Assembly (NCBI GenBank): GCA_046541805.1
Contig: JBKHCM010000001.1
Coordinates: 21,131 to 85,130 of the forward strand
DNA from: JAAAPF01 sp046541805
Lineage (GTDB): Bacteria > Pseudomonadota > Alphaproteobacteria > Geminicoccales > Geminicoccaceae
DNA: 64,000 nt
Direction of reading: 5' to 3'
Program-made: the position numbers and the translations under genes
Notes under the pieces: generated by a model
Told to the model about the DNA's origin: nothing
The model's input: only the letters and a program-made list of their open reading frames with translations
Databases searched by the model: none
Shown here: positions 33,493-45,949 of the stretch, piece after piece
How positions within the stretch are numbered: the stretch's first letter is position 1
Layout of the letters: every line of letters starts with the position of its first letter

Positions 33493-33670
33493 TAGAGAAA
33501 CCTATCAGGCATATTCAAAAATGAAAATTCAGATTATCGCGAGTCTCTGCTAAGCGGGTGACTGCGGAGGAGGCGCAGGTGGCCCAAGCCTCGGGGGCCG
33601 GCCCTGGCGGGTGCGCCGGCTCGGGTCGGGCGCCCGCAACCGCGCCAGCGCAGCGACAGCGGAGAACACA
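33493..33670. promoter_or_regulatory. oxyR-katG divergent control region
   Basis: The 178-base gap contains an AT-rich segment (33498-33540) next to oxyR with CCTATCAGG and GATTATCGC flanking a TTCA-AAAA-TGAA inverted repeat. This resembles the spaced ATAG/CTAT-type half-sites that OxyR tetramers bind. Operator function is inferred from position and the divergent OxyR/katG arrangement. Confidence 0.45.
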
Positions 33671-35848
<2,178 letters not shown>

Positions 35849-35874
35849 CGCCGCGCGCCCGACGCGGATCATCG

Positions 35875-35906
35875 AACGGCGGCCGGGCGTTCCGGCCGCC
35901 GTTTTT
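35875..35906 (+). terminator. Intrinsic terminator after katG
   Basis: Perfect 12-base arms AACGGCGGCCGG (35875-35886) and CCGGCCGCCGTT (35892-35903) with a five-base loop run directly into a T tract (TTTTTC). Confidence 0.88.
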
Positions 35907-35934
35907 CGTCGTCGCGAGCCCGAAAGCGGCGGCG

Positions 35935-36932
35935 TCAGCCCTCGTCGTTCAGATGGCACGCCGACCAGCGGCCCGGCGCGATCTCCTTCAAGGCCGGCCG
36001 CTCGACGCGGCAGCGCTCAAAGGCGTGGGGGCAGCGGGGGTGGAAGTGGCAGCCCGAGGGCGGGTCGATCGGGGACGGGATCTCGCCCTTGATCGGCTGG
36101 TAGTCGCGCGGCCGCGCCTCGAGCCGGGGCACCTCTTCGAGCAGCGCCACCGTGTAGGGGTGGTTGGGTTCACGGAAGAGCGCGTCGGTGGGGGCGGTTT
36201 CGACCACGCGGCCCAGATACATGATGACGATGCGGTCGGAGATGTGCTCGACGACCGAGAGGTCGTGGCTGATGAAGAGGTAGGTCAGGCCCAGCTCGTC
36301 CCGGAGCTTCATGAAGAGGTTCAAGACCTGCGCCTGGATCGAGACGTCGAGGGCGGCGATGGCCTCGTCGCAGACCAGGAACTCGGGGTCCACCGCGAGC
36401 GCGCGGGCGATGCCGATGCGTTGGCGCTGGCCGCCGGAGAACTGGTGCGGGTAGCGCTCGGCGTAGGACGGATCGAGCCCGACCCGCCTGAGCGCCTCGG
36501 CGACGTGGGCCTTTTGGTCCTTCGTGCCGCTCACGAGGCCGTGGAAGCGCGGCGCCTCGCCGACGATGTCGGCGACGGTGAGGCGCGGGTTCAGGCTCGC
36601 GAAGGGGTCCTGGAAGATCATCTGCACGGCGAGCTTCGCGCGGCGGCGCGCGTCGCCTTGGAGCTCGTCGGGGATCTTGCCGTGCCAGCGGACGGTGCCG
36701 GCGCTCGCCTCCAGCACGCCGGCGACGATGCGCCCCAGGGTCGACTTGCCGCAGCCGCTTTCGCCGACGAGGCCGAGCACCTCGCCCTTGGCGACGGAGA
36801 GGCTGACGTCGTCGACCGCGTGCACCACCTGCGTGCGGTAGTTGGCACCGAGCACGTTGGCGAGGCGCTCGGCGAAGTCGATGGATTTGACGAAGCGCTT
36901 CGAGACGTTCTCGAGCGCCATCACGGTCTCGG

Positions 36933-36936
<4 letters not shown>
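35935..36936 (-). CDS. Peptide/nickel-type ABC transporter ATP-binding protein (DppF/OppF-like)
   Basis: A 333-residue cytoplasmic ATPase. Walker A is GESGCGKST, the signature is FSGGQRQRIGIARAL, and the switch histidine is in FISHDLSVVEH. Walker B is unusual: LVCDEAIAALD where most OppF proteins have CDEPTSALD or CDEAVSALD; the catalytic glutamate is kept. The C-terminal oligopeptide-type extension with cysteines (CHFHPRCPHAFERC) is the family's Fe-S-like tail. It overlaps the upstream ATPase gene by four bases and is last of four in a dppBCDF order. Confidence 0.9.
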
Positions 36937-37912
<976 letters not shown>

Positions 37913-37916
<4 letters not shown>

Positions 37917-38869
37917 CGCCGCAGCCTCGGGTTCAAGACGTCGCGGAGTTGATCGCCGACGAGGTTCAGCGAGACGACGGCGACCAGCAGCGCGATACCG
38001 GGAAAGAAGCTGATCCAATAGTCGCCCGAGAGCATGTAGCTGTAGCCGTTGGAGATCAACAGGCCGAGCGACGGCTCGGTGATCGGCACCCCGACGCCGA
38101 GAAACGACAGCGTCGCCTCGAGCGCGATGGCGTTGGCGACCTGCACGGTGCCGACCACGATCACCGGCGGCAGGCAGTTGGGCAAGAGATGGCGAAAGAC
38201 GATGCGGCGGTCGGAGAGCGCCAGGCAGCGCGCCGCCTCGATGTATTCCCTGCGGCGCTCCACCAGCGCCTGGCCGCGGATCGTCCGCGCGTAATAGGCC
38301 CACTGGACGATGATGAGGGCGATCAGTACCTTGTCGACGCCGCGGCCCAGGACGGCGAGAAGGATCAACGCCACCAGGATCGCCGGAAAGCTCAGCTGCA
38401 GATCGACGATGCGCATGATGAGGCTGTCGATCCGCCCGCCGTAATAGGCCGCGAGCAGGCCGAGCGAGCCGCCGATCAGGATGGCGATGAAGGTGCTCAT
38501 CGCCCCGATGCCCAAGGAGATCCGCAGGCCGTAGATGATGGCCGAGAGCAGGTCGCGGCCCTGGTCGTCGGTGCCGAGCCAGTAGGTCATGCCGTCCATC
38601 GACTGGCTCAAGGGCGGCAGGCGGCCGTCGAGGATCGAGAGCTGGGCTTGGTCGTAGGGGTTCTGTGGCGTGATCAGCGGCGCGAAGATCGCGGCGAACG
38701 AGAGCGTGACGACGACGGCGAGGCCGAGCAAGGCCACCGGGCTCTGGCGGAACTCGCGCCAGAAGCGGGCGACCGGCGGCTCGGCCACGGGCGCCGCGGC
38801 GATCTCGACGACCTCGTCGACGTCGCCGATGTGGACCTCGCCCGGGCGGAGCTCGCTGGCGTCGGTCAT
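37913..38869 (-). CDS. Peptide/nickel-type ABC transporter permease (DppC/OppC-like)
   Basis: A 318-residue inner-membrane permease with six predicted helices after an acidic cytoplasmic leader (VHIGDVDEVVEIAAAP). The family's HWLGTDDQGRDL motif appears as YWLGTDDQGRDLLSAIIYGL. The EAA loop is EYIEAARCLALSDRRIVFRH. Second of four overlapping genes in the operon; the overlap with dppB is ATGA. Confidence 0.92.
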
Positions 38870-39843
38870 CCCTTGCTCTCCGTCAGCCGGACGCGCGGAT
38901 CGAGCGCCGAATAGGCGAGGTCGACCAGGAAGTTGATCAGGATGAAGACCAACACCGTCAGCATCAGATACGCCACCACCACCGGCCGGTCCAAGTTGAC
39001 GATGCTGTCGACCAACAGCTTGCCCATGCCGGGCCAGGCGAACACCGTCTCGGTCACCACCGCGAAGGCGATGACGTTGCCGAGCTCGAGGCCGAGCACG
39101 GTGACGACCGGGATCAGGATGTTCTTGAGCATGTGGACCATGATCACCCGGCGCGGGTGGAGGCCCTTGGCGCGGGCGAACTTGACGTAGTCCATCATCA
39201 TCACCTCGCGGGTGCCGGCGCGGGCGAGGCGGATGACGAGCGCCGTCTTGTAGAGCGCGACGTTGATCGCCGGCAAGAGGAGGTGGCCGAGGCCGTCGAG
39301 CGTCAAAAAGCTCACCGGCACGCCGAAGAGCTCTCGCGTCTCGCCGCGCCCGCCCGCCGGCAGCCAGCCGAGGATGACGGCGAAGAGCATGATCAGCATC
39401 AGCCCCTGCCAGAAGTTCGGCAGCGAGAAGCCGAAGATCGAGCCGGCCATGATGGTCTTGCCGGTGGGGCCTTCCGCGCGCAGCCCGGCGATGACGCCCA
39501 AGGGCACGCCGACGACGGCGGCGATGAGCATGGCGACGACGGCCAGTTCCATCGTCGCCGGCAGCCGCTGCAGGATCAGCTCGAGCGCGGGCTCGTTGTG
39601 GACGAAGCTCGTCCCCATGTCGCCCGCGAGCATGTTGCCGACGAAGACGAAGAACTGCTTCCACAGCGGCTCGTCGAGGCCGAGCCGCTCCATCGCCGCC
39701 GCCATCTCGGCCGGGGTGGCGTCGGGGCTCACCATCATGTCGATCGGGTTGCCGATGGCGTAGACGCCGACGAAGACGAGCAGCGCCATGACGGCGACGA
39801 CGACCAGGCTCTGCGACAGCCGGCGGATGACGTAGACCAGCAT
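38866..39843 (-). CDS. Peptide/nickel-type ABC transporter permease (DppB/OppB-like)
   Basis: A 325-residue inner-membrane permease. The N terminus MLVYVIRRLSQSLVVVAVMA and the GLDEPLWKQFFVFVGNMLAG block are typical of DppB. The EAA loop reads DYVKFARAKGLHPRRVIMVH. It is the first gene of the dppBCDF-type operon, starting at ATG 39843. No periplasmic binding protein gene accompanies it within the window; upstream lies a divergent DsbD-like gene. Confidence 0.92.
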   Translation of the reverse strand: MLVYVIRRLSQSLVVVAVMALLVFVGVYAIGNPIDMMVSPDATPAEMAAAMERLGLDEPLWKQFFVFVGNMLAGDMGTSFVHNEPALELILQRLPATMELAVVAMLIAAVVGVPLGVIAGLRAEGPTGKTIMAGSIFGFSLPNFWQGLMLIMLFAVILGWLPAGGRGETRELFGVPVSFLTLDGLGHLLLPAINVALYKTALVIRLARAGTREVMMMDYVKFARAKGLHPRRVIMVHMLKNILIPVVTVLGLELGNVIAFAVVTETVFAWPGMGKLLVDSIVNLDRPVVVAYLMLTVLVFILINFLVDLAYSALDPRVRLTESKG

Positions 39844-39997
39844 ATGCGGACGGGCTCCCGAGTGCGGGCGGCAGCCTGCCACCCCCGGCACCGCCGCGCA
39901 AACACGCCGTCAACATCCCGCGAGGTGGACGGAAGGCGGCTTGTGCCGCGCGCGCAGGAGCGTATTTCGGCGCTGGAGCCGAAGGAGGGCAAGTCCG

Positions 39998-42052
39998 TTG
40001 CTAGCGCGCCTGTTGATCCTGCTGGCCGTGCTCGTGCCGCAACTCGCCTCCGAGGTCGCCGGCGCCGAAAGCGTGCGCACCGACCGCGTCACCGCGCGGC
40101 TGGTCGCCGAGGCGGCGCAGGTGGCGCCGGGCGAGACCGTCTGGGTCGGCCTCCATCTCGACATCGTCGACGGCTGGCACACCTACTGGCGCAATCCGGG
40201 CGACAGCGGCGAGGCGACGTCGCTCGACTGGAGCCTGCCGGAGGGTGTGGTCGCCGGCGACATCGTCTGGCCGCACCCCGAGGCCCTGCCCTTCGGCCCG
40301 TTGGTGAACTACGGCTACGAGGACGAGGCGCTGCACCTCGTGCCGATCACCCTGCCCGCCGACTGGCCCGCGGGCGAGCCTCTGCCGCTCGAGGTCGACG
40401 CCCGCTGGCTCGCCTGTGATGACATCTGCGTGCCGGAGGAGGGCACCGTCGCCCTCACCCTGCCGACCGGGGCGACGACCGAGCCCGACCCGACGTCGGG
40501 ATCGCTCTTCGAGCGCTTTCGCGCCCAGGTGCCCGAGCCGGCGGGCTTCGACGTCACGGCGACGGGGGGCGAGCGGCCGGAGCTCGTCGTCGAACGGGAA
40601 CTCCCCCGCGGCGCCAAGGCACACTTCTTCCCCTACGACACCGGCGTCGTCGCGCCCGCGGCCGAGCAGCGTCTGAGCCGCGGTGGCGAGAGCTTCACCC
40701 TGCGCCTGGAGGCGGGGGGCGACGCCGCCCCGGAGCGCCTCGCCGGGGTCCTCGTCGTGAGCGAGAGCTTGGGCGCGCAGACCTTCAGCGAGGCGTTCGA
40801 GATCGCCCCGGAGGTCACCGCCGCGCCCGCCGCCGCGAGCCCGCCGCTCGGCTTGCTCGCGGCCATCGGCCTCGCCCTCGGCGGCGGGTTGCTGTTGAAC
40901 CTGATGCCGTGCGTCTTTCCCGTGCTGTCGATGAAGGCGCTCGCCCTCATCCAGACCGGCTCGGCCGAGCGCCGCCGCGCCCGCATCGAGGGGCTGGCCT
41001 ACACCGCCGGCGTGCTCGTGACCTTCCTCGCCGTCGGCGGCGCGCTGGTCGCCGCACGGCTCGCCGGCGTACAGGTGGGCTGGGGCTTTCAGCTGCAATC
41101 GCCGCTGATCGTGGCCGCCCTCGCCTATCTGTTGTTCGTCATCGGTTTGAACCTCTCGGGCCTGTTCGAGCTGACGGGCCCCGCGGGCCTGGGCGGTGGG
41201 CTCGCCCGCGACGGCGCCGGGGGCGCCTTCTTCACCGGCGCGCTCGCGGTCGTGGTCGCGACGCCGTGCACCGCTCCGTTCATGGCCACCGCACTCGGCT
41301 TCGCGCTGGTGCAGCCGCCGCCGGTGACGCTCGCGGTCTTCGCCGCCTTGGGCCTCGGCCTCGCCCTGCCGTTTCTCGTGGTGAGCCTCGTGCCCGCCCT
41401 CGCCCGCCGGTTGCCGCGGCCGGGACCCTGGATGGTGCGGCTGAAGCAGGGGCTCGCCTTTCCGATGTACGCCTCCGCCGCGTGGCTGGTCTGGGTGCTG
41501 GCGCGCCAGGCCGGCCCGGACGCCGTCCTCGCCGTCCTCGGCGGGGCGACGCTGTTGGCGTTCGGGCTCTGGCTCGCCGCCCCGGCCGAGCGCCGGCCGC
41601 CGCGGGCGGCACGGGCGGTGGGCGTCGTCGCCGCGGTGGCGGCGCTGGCACTCCTGGCGGTACCGGCGGCGCTGCGGCTCGACGCGATGGCGGCGGGGAC
41701 GGGAGCACCCGGCGAGGCCTGGTCGAGCGAGCGGCTGGACGCCGCCCGCGCCGCGGGCGAGCCGGTGCTGGTCAACATGACCGCCGCCTGGTGCCTCACC
41801 TGCAAGGTCAACGAGCAGGTGGCGCTCTCCGGCGCTCGCTTCGCCGGCGTGCTGGAGCGCACCGAAACCCGTTACCTGGTCGGCGACTGGACCAACCGCA
41901 ACGCCGCGATCGGCGCCTATATCGACCGTTTCGATCACCCGGGCGTGCCGCTCTACGTCGTCTACCCCGCGGATGGCGGCGAGCCGGAGGTCTTACCCCA
42001 GGTGCTCACCCCGGGCACGATCGCCAACGCGCTCGAGGCCGCCTCCGGTTGA
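39998..42052 (+). CDS. DsbD/ScsB-family thiol:disulfide interchange protein
   Basis: A 684-residue membrane protein that carries reducing power from the cytoplasm to the periplasm. It has a signal peptide (MLARLLILLAVLVPQLASEV), an N-terminal periplasmic domain (about 25-280) and a membrane domain of about eight helices. The membrane redox cysteines are C305 in LMPCVFPVLSMK and C424 in ATPCTAPFMA. A C-terminal thioredoxin-like domain carries C599-L-T-C602 in AAWCLTCKVNE. TTG 39998 is chosen because GGAGGG stands nine bases upstream and it gives a clean signal peptide; the frame is open back to 39941. Partner proteins are not in the window. Confidence 0.9.
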   Translation: MLARLLILLAVLVPQLASEVAGAESVRTDRVTARLVAEAAQVAPGETVWVGLHLDIVDGWHTYWRNPGDSGEATSLDWSLPEGVVAGDIVWPHPEALPFGPLVNYGYEDEALHLVPITLPADWPAGEPLPLEVDARWLACDDICVPEEGTVALTLPTGATTEPDPTSGSLFERFRAQVPEPAGFDVTATGGERPELVVERELPRGAKAHFFPYDTGVVAPAAEQRLSRGGESFTLRLEAGGDAAPERLAGVLVVSESLGAQTFSEAFEIAPEVTAAPAAASPPLGLLAAIGLALGGGLLLNLMPCVFPVLSMKALALIQTGSAERRRARIEGLAYTAGVLVTFLAVGGALVAARLAGVQVGWGFQLQSPLIVAALAYLLFVIGLNLSGLFELTGPAGLGGGLARDGAGGAFFTGALAVVVATPCTAPFMATALGFALVQPPPVTLAVFAALGLGLALPFLVVSLVPALARRLPRPGPWMVRLKQGLAFPMYASAAWLVWVLARQAGPDAVLAVLGGATLLAFGLWLAAPAERRPPRAARAVGVVAAVAALALLAVPAALRLDAMAAGTGAPGEAWSSERLDAARAAGEPVLVNMTAAWCLTCKVNEQVALSGARFAGVLERTETRYLVGDWTNRNAAIGAYIDRFDHPGVPLYVVYPADGGEPEVLPQVLTPGTIANALEAASG

Positions 42053-42339
42053 TCGTGGCCGCGGCGGCGACGAGTTCTCGGCGAGCGAGGGCGCGCGGCT
42101 TCGAACGGGTCGAGAGCCTCGGCGGCGAGCCCTTCGCCCGTGCCGTGCTCGCGGCCGAGGCGCCGCACCCTTCGCGCCTGCACGTCGCCCGCACGGCCGC
42201 TGTGGACGACCACGTCCAAGCCGGCGCCAACCACGTCCATTCCGTGTGGAACGACCGCCGCGACGTCTGCGCCGAGGATCGCCCGCATCGCCACCACCGC
42301 CTCGAGCACGGCGGCGACCTGGGCAGCGGCTGCGCGCTG

Positions 42340-43722
42340 TCAGCGGGGCCGGACCTCGAACAGCGGGATCGGGTTCGGGTAGGTGGTGACCACCGCCAGC
42401 GGCTCGATCGCGACGTCGTCGACGATCCGGAGCTCGACGTCGCGCAGGGTACGGGCGACGGCGAGCGTCGCCTCGGTGAGCGCGAACTGCGCACCGATGC
42501 ACACCCGCGGCCCGGCGCCGAAGGGCATGTAGGTGTACTTCGCCGGCGCCTTGGCCGCCGGCAAAAAGCGCGTCGGATCGAAGACGTTCGGCTGGTCCCA
42601 GTAGGCCTCGTGGCGGTGCAGGACCCAGGGCGCGATGCTGACGAGGTCGCCGGCCGCGACCTTCTCGCCCGCGACCTCGTCGTCGCCTCTGGCCTCGCGC
42701 ACGATCAGGAACGCCGGCGGGAACAGGCGCAGGCTCTCGTCCACCACGGCGCGGGTGAGCGGCAGGTCGGCGACGGCGTCGGGCGCCCCCTCCGCCGAGA
42801 GGTCGCGGGTGGCGGCCTCGCGGGCGACGGCCGCCTGCAGCCGCGGCGCGCGGGCGAGCATGATGAACGCCCAGAGCACGGTGAGCGCCGTGGTCTCGTG
42901 GCCGGCGATGATGAAGGTGGCGAACTGATCCCTGAGCTCGTCCAGCTCGAAGCCGCGGCCGGTCTCGGGATCGCGCGCCTCCGCCATCAGGTCGAAGAGA
43001 TCGCGCCTGGCACCTTCGCGCGGCATGCGCTTTCGGGTCTCGACCATGGCCTGGATGAAGTCGAGCCAGCGGCGGCCCTGGCGGCGGCGGATGAGCTCGG
43101 CCGGCCCCGGCACCGAGGCCGGCAGCAGGATGTCGGAGGGAAAGGGCGCGCCGTAGTCGCGGCCGTAGGTCTCGAAGAGCTTTCTGAGCTGCGGGCCGCG
43201 GCGCTCCATCGCGGTCGAGAACATGGCGCGGCCGGCGACCTCGATGGCGAGGCGCTGGATCATCGGCATCAGATCAAACGCGCCCACGGCCTCGGCCTTG
43301 AGCCGGCGGACCTCCTGGTCGAGCACCTCGGCGGTAGTGCGCGCGACGATGCGCATCGCCCTCGGGGTGAAGGCCGGTGCCAGCGTCCGGCGCTGAAAGC
43401 GCCATTGCTCGCCCTCGCTCAAGAACAGCCCCTCGCCGAGCATCGGGCGCAGAATGCGGAAGGTGGCCGGCGTGCGGGTGTAGTTCTCCGAGTTCTCGAC
43501 CAGCACGCGCTTGATGCCCACCGGGTCGTTGGTGAAGACCGAGCGCTGGCCGAAGAACGGGCCCGCCATCGTCATTTGACGAAAGGCATCGCGCCCGTAG
43601 AGCGCGAGCATGTTGCGCCGCATCGCCAGCAGCATCTCGGGCCGGGTCAGCGGGCCGACCGCCGGCGTCGGCGCTGGGGCCTCGAGGCGCTCGAAGGTGT
43701 CGAGGGCTTCGGCGTCGGGCAT
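42340..43722 (-). CDS. Cytochrome P450 monooxygenase
   Basis: A 460-residue heme-thiolate monooxygenase. The I-helix oxygen-activation motif is IAGHETTAL, the K-helix is ESLRLFPP, and the heme-binding loop is FGAGPRVCIGAQFA, whose cysteine is the iron ligand. No membrane anchor is evident. Redox partners are not encoded nearby, and the substrate is unknown; the general look is that of the CYP4/CYP102-like bacterial fatty-acid group, but this is only an impression. GGAGGAACC precedes ATG 43722. It is divergent from the propeller-protein gene. Confidence 0.93.
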   Translation of the reverse strand: MPDAEALDTFERLEAPAPTPAVGPLTRPEMLLAMRRNMLALYGRDAFRQMTMAGPFFGQRSVFTNDPVGIKRVLVENSENYTRTPATFRILRPMLGEGLFLSEGEQWRFQRRTLAPAFTPRAMRIVARTTAEVLDQEVRRLKAEAVGAFDLMPMIQRLAIEVAGRAMFSTAMERRGPQLRKLFETYGRDYGAPFPSDILLPASVPGPAELIRRRQGRRWLDFIQAMVETRKRMPREGARRDLFDLMAEARDPETGRGFELDELRDQFATFIIAGHETTALTVLWAFIMLARAPRLQAAVAREAATRDLSAEGAPDAVADLPLTRAVVDESLRLFPPAFLIVREARGDDEVAGEKVAAGDLVSIAPWVLHRHEAYWDQPNVFDPTRFLPAAKAPAKYTYMPFGAGPRVCIGAQFALTEATLAVARTLRDVELRIVDDVAIEPLAVVTTYPNPIPLFEVRPR

Positions 43723-43770
43723 CAAGGTTCCTCCATCCACAGCTTCGTTACGTAGGGCGCGGCGGTGCGG

Positions 43771-44778
43771 ATGCCCAGGCACTGGCTCGCGGGCGTCTTG
43801 GCGGGGGGACTCGGCGTCGCGGCGCACGCGGCGGAGCCAACCGACTGCCGCGCCGTGCGCCCGGTCGACGCGGCGGGCGAGCGCGTCGTCGGGGTCGAGG
43901 ACATCGCTTATGACCCCGCCCGCGAGCGGCTGATCCTGTCGGCCTACGACCGCCGCGCCGTCGCCCGCGCCCTCGCCCGCGATGCGCCCGTGCCCCAGGG
44001 GGGGCTCTATGCCCTGCCGCTGGCGCGGCTCGCCGGCGGCGAGGTGCGCGTCGAGCCGCTGGCGGTGGCGGGGCTGCCGCCCGGTGGCCTGCGCCCCCAC
44101 GGCATCGCGCTCGCCGACGACCGGCTGGCGGTGGTGAACCGCACCGTCGCCGCGGGGCGGATCGCCCCGGTCGTCGACCTCTTCCGCGTCGATGGCCGGG
44201 GGTTCCGCCACATCGCGCGCCTCGCCGAGCCGCGACTGTGCGGGCCCAACGACGCCGCCTTCGCCGGCGACGGGCGGCTGCTCGTGACCAACGACCGCGG
44301 TGCCTGCGGCGGCCCCGCCTGGTGGTGGGAGCGCCTGGCCAACCGGCCCGCGAGCTTCGTTATGGCCTTCGACGGCGACCGCGGCGCGGTCCTCGCCCGC
44401 GGCTTTCGCTTCGCCAACGGCATCACGGTGACGCCGTCGGGCCCCGTCGTCGCCGCCACCCGCGGCCGCCGGCTGCACCGGCTCGGCGGCGCCAGCGTGG
44501 CGCTGCCCTTCGCGCCGGACAACCTGAGCGTCGACGGCGCCGGCGCGGTCTGGGCCGCGGGGCCGGTGAGCCTTTGGCGCTACGCCGCCTTTCGTGCCGG
44601 CTGGTTGGCCTCGCCCGGGGCGTCGGGTCTGGCGCGGCTGACGGCGGACGGCGCGCTCGCCACGTTCACCGTGCCGGCGGCGGTGCTCGGCGGCGTCACG
44701 GTGGCGGTGCCGGTGGGCGACCGCCTGATCATGGGCGCGGCCTACGCCGACCGGCTGGCGCTCTGCCGCCGACCCTGA
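43771..44778 (+). CDS. Exported beta-propeller protein (SMP-30/arylesterase-like)
   Basis: A 335-residue protein with a signal peptide (MPRHWLAGVLAGGLGVAAHA) and a repeated strand pattern. GVEDIAYDPARERLILSAYD, LRPHGIALADDRLAVVNR and GPNDAAFAGDGRLLVTND resemble the paraoxonase/SMP-30 type six-bladed propeller; the asparagine-aspartate pairs could bind calcium. A lactonase or arylesterase activity is possible but not proven. GTG 43765 is a second possible start two codons upstream. Confidence 0.7.
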   Translation: MPRHWLAGVLAGGLGVAAHAAEPTDCRAVRPVDAAGERVVGVEDIAYDPARERLILSAYDRRAVARALARDAPVPQGGLYALPLARLAGGEVRVEPLAVAGLPPGGLRPHGIALADDRLAVVNRTVAAGRIAPVVDLFRVDGRGFRHIARLAEPRLCGPNDAAFAGDGRLLVTNDRGACGGPAWWWERLANRPASFVMAFDGDRGAVLARGFRFANGITVTPSGPVVAATRGRRLHRLGGASVALPFAPDNLSVDGAGAVWAAGPVSLWRYAAFRAGWLASPGASGLARLTADGALATFTVPAAVLGGVTVAVPVGDRLIMGAAYADRLALCRRP

Positions 44779-44895
44779 GGCGCCGCGCTCGGGCCGGGCG
44801 CCCGCACCGATCGCTGCCGCGAGCGCGATCGGGGGCTTGCCAAGATCGTCCCGGACGACAGATTGTGTGGGTGCAATCGAAAGGGGAGAAACTCG

Positions 44896-45063
44896 ATGCG
44901 CGTTGTCGCCCTCGCCTTCGCCCTGGCGCTGATCGCCGCCAACACCGCCAGCGCGGGCTGCTGGAGCGCCGGTCAAGTCGCCGACACGAGCGACCGGACG
45001 GTCACCACGGCCGAGGCGCCGATCCAGACCCCGCTGCCCGAGACCGCCGACGGCGAGTCCTGA
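44896..45063 (+). CDS. Small exported peptide of unknown function
   Basis: A 55-residue protein. The signal peptide is clear (MRVVALAFALALIAANTASA), leaving a mature peptide of about 35 residues with one cysteine (GCWSAGQVADTSDRTVTTAE). No family is recognised. AAGGGGAGA, spaced eight bases from ATG 44896, supports translation. It is followed by a large perfect inverted repeat that separates it from the convergent gph gene. Confidence 0.6.
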   Translation: MRVVALAFALALIAANTASAGCWSAGQVADTSDRTVTTAEAPIQTPLPETADGES

Positions 45064-45080
45064 GCCGGCGCCGATCGGCA

Positions 45081-45125
45081 CGCCACGAACGGCGTCGTTC
45101 CATGCGAACGGCGCCGTTCGTGGCG
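45081..45125. terminator. Perfect 14-bp inverted repeat between convergent genes (bidirectional terminator-like)
   Basis: CGCCACGAACGGCG (45081-45094) is matched exactly by CGCCGTTCGTGGCG (45112-45125). The loop contains a second stem, CGTTC/GAACG. There is no T tract on either side, so it may act as a Rho-dependent or RNA-stability hairpin for both the small exported peptide gene and gph. Confidence 0.65.
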
Positions 45126-45135
45126 GAAGCGCGGC

Positions 45136-45804
45136 TCACGCCCAGCGCTCCAAGAGGGCCGCGACCTCGGCGAGGTTGGCGGCGTGCGCATCGGCCGCGA
45201 GCGTGCGGACCGGCACGTCGGTGTAGCCGCCCTCGACCAGGACCACCGCGACGCCGGCGGCCCGGGCGGTGTCCCGGTCGGTGACACTGTCGCCGACGAA
45301 GACGCTCGCATGCGCTTCGGCGCCGAGCGCCGCGAGGGTCGCCAGCAGCGGTGCCGGGTCGGGCTTGCGCACCGCGAGGCTGTCGCCGCCGATGACCGCG
45401 CCGAAATACCCGGCGAGCTCGAGCCGCTCGAGGATGATCCGGGTGTGCGCGATCGGCTTGTTGGTGCAAAGGCCCAACCTGACGCCCCGGCCGGCGAGCC
45501 CGGCGAGGACGTCGCGGGCGTGCGGCATCACCGTCGTGTGGGTGCACGGCGCCTCGAGATAGAGCTCACGAAAGCGCTCGGTGTAGCGGGCCGCGGCGGC
45601 CTCGGAGAGCGGTATGTCGACGGCGGCGAAGGCCCGCTGAACGAGCCGGGTGGCACCCTCGCCCACCATCGCCGTCATCTTCGCGAGCGATACCGGCGGC
45701 TGGCCCTCCTCGGCCAGGAGCCGGTTCACCGCCGGATGCAGGTCGGGCACGCTGTCGACGAGGGTGCCGTCGAGGTCGAAGACCACGGCGTGATCGAGGC
45801 GCAA
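45136..45804 (-). CDS. gph: Phosphoglycolate phosphatase (HAD family)
   Basis: A 222-residue cytoplasmic HAD phosphatase that hydrolyses 2-phosphoglycolate. The nucleophile motif is VVFDLDGTLVDSVPDL (D10, D12); motif II is LCTNKP; motif III lysine is in VRKPDPAPLL; and the acidic motif IV is FVGDSVTDRDTARAAG. The start is TTG 45804, well supported by AGGAGGTGA a few bases upstream. Other HAD sugar phosphatases are possible, but the overall pattern fits Gph. Confidence 0.87.
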   Translation of the reverse strand: MRLDHAVVFDLDGTLVDSVPDLHPAVNRLLAEEGQPPVSLAKMTAMVGEGATRLVQRAFAAVDIPLSEAAAARYTERFRELYLEAPCTHTTVMPHARDVLAGLAGRGVRLGLCTNKPIAHTRIILERLELAGYFGAVIGGDSLAVRKPDPAPLLATLAALGAEAHASVFVGDSVTDRDTARAAGVAVVLVEGGYTDVPVRTLAADAHAANLAEVAALLERWA

Positions 45805-45949
45805 AGGTTCACCTCCTGAAGCTGTCCGTTTACAAGGTGTTCACAAGTCGTGGTGCCTGCGTCGCTCTGCCGCGTGGTGCGATTACCGTTGCACCATGCC
45901 CTCACGGCTGTGAGATATGTGCCGCTTAGTCATCATGGAGGCGTTGTCC

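Noticed and set aside
41962..42309. Open frame on the minus strand between the DsbD-like gene and the P450 gene
   Set aside because: It overlaps the end of the DsbD-like gene and has no ribosome site or family signature, although the stretch LEAVVAMRAILGADVAAVV looks protein-like.
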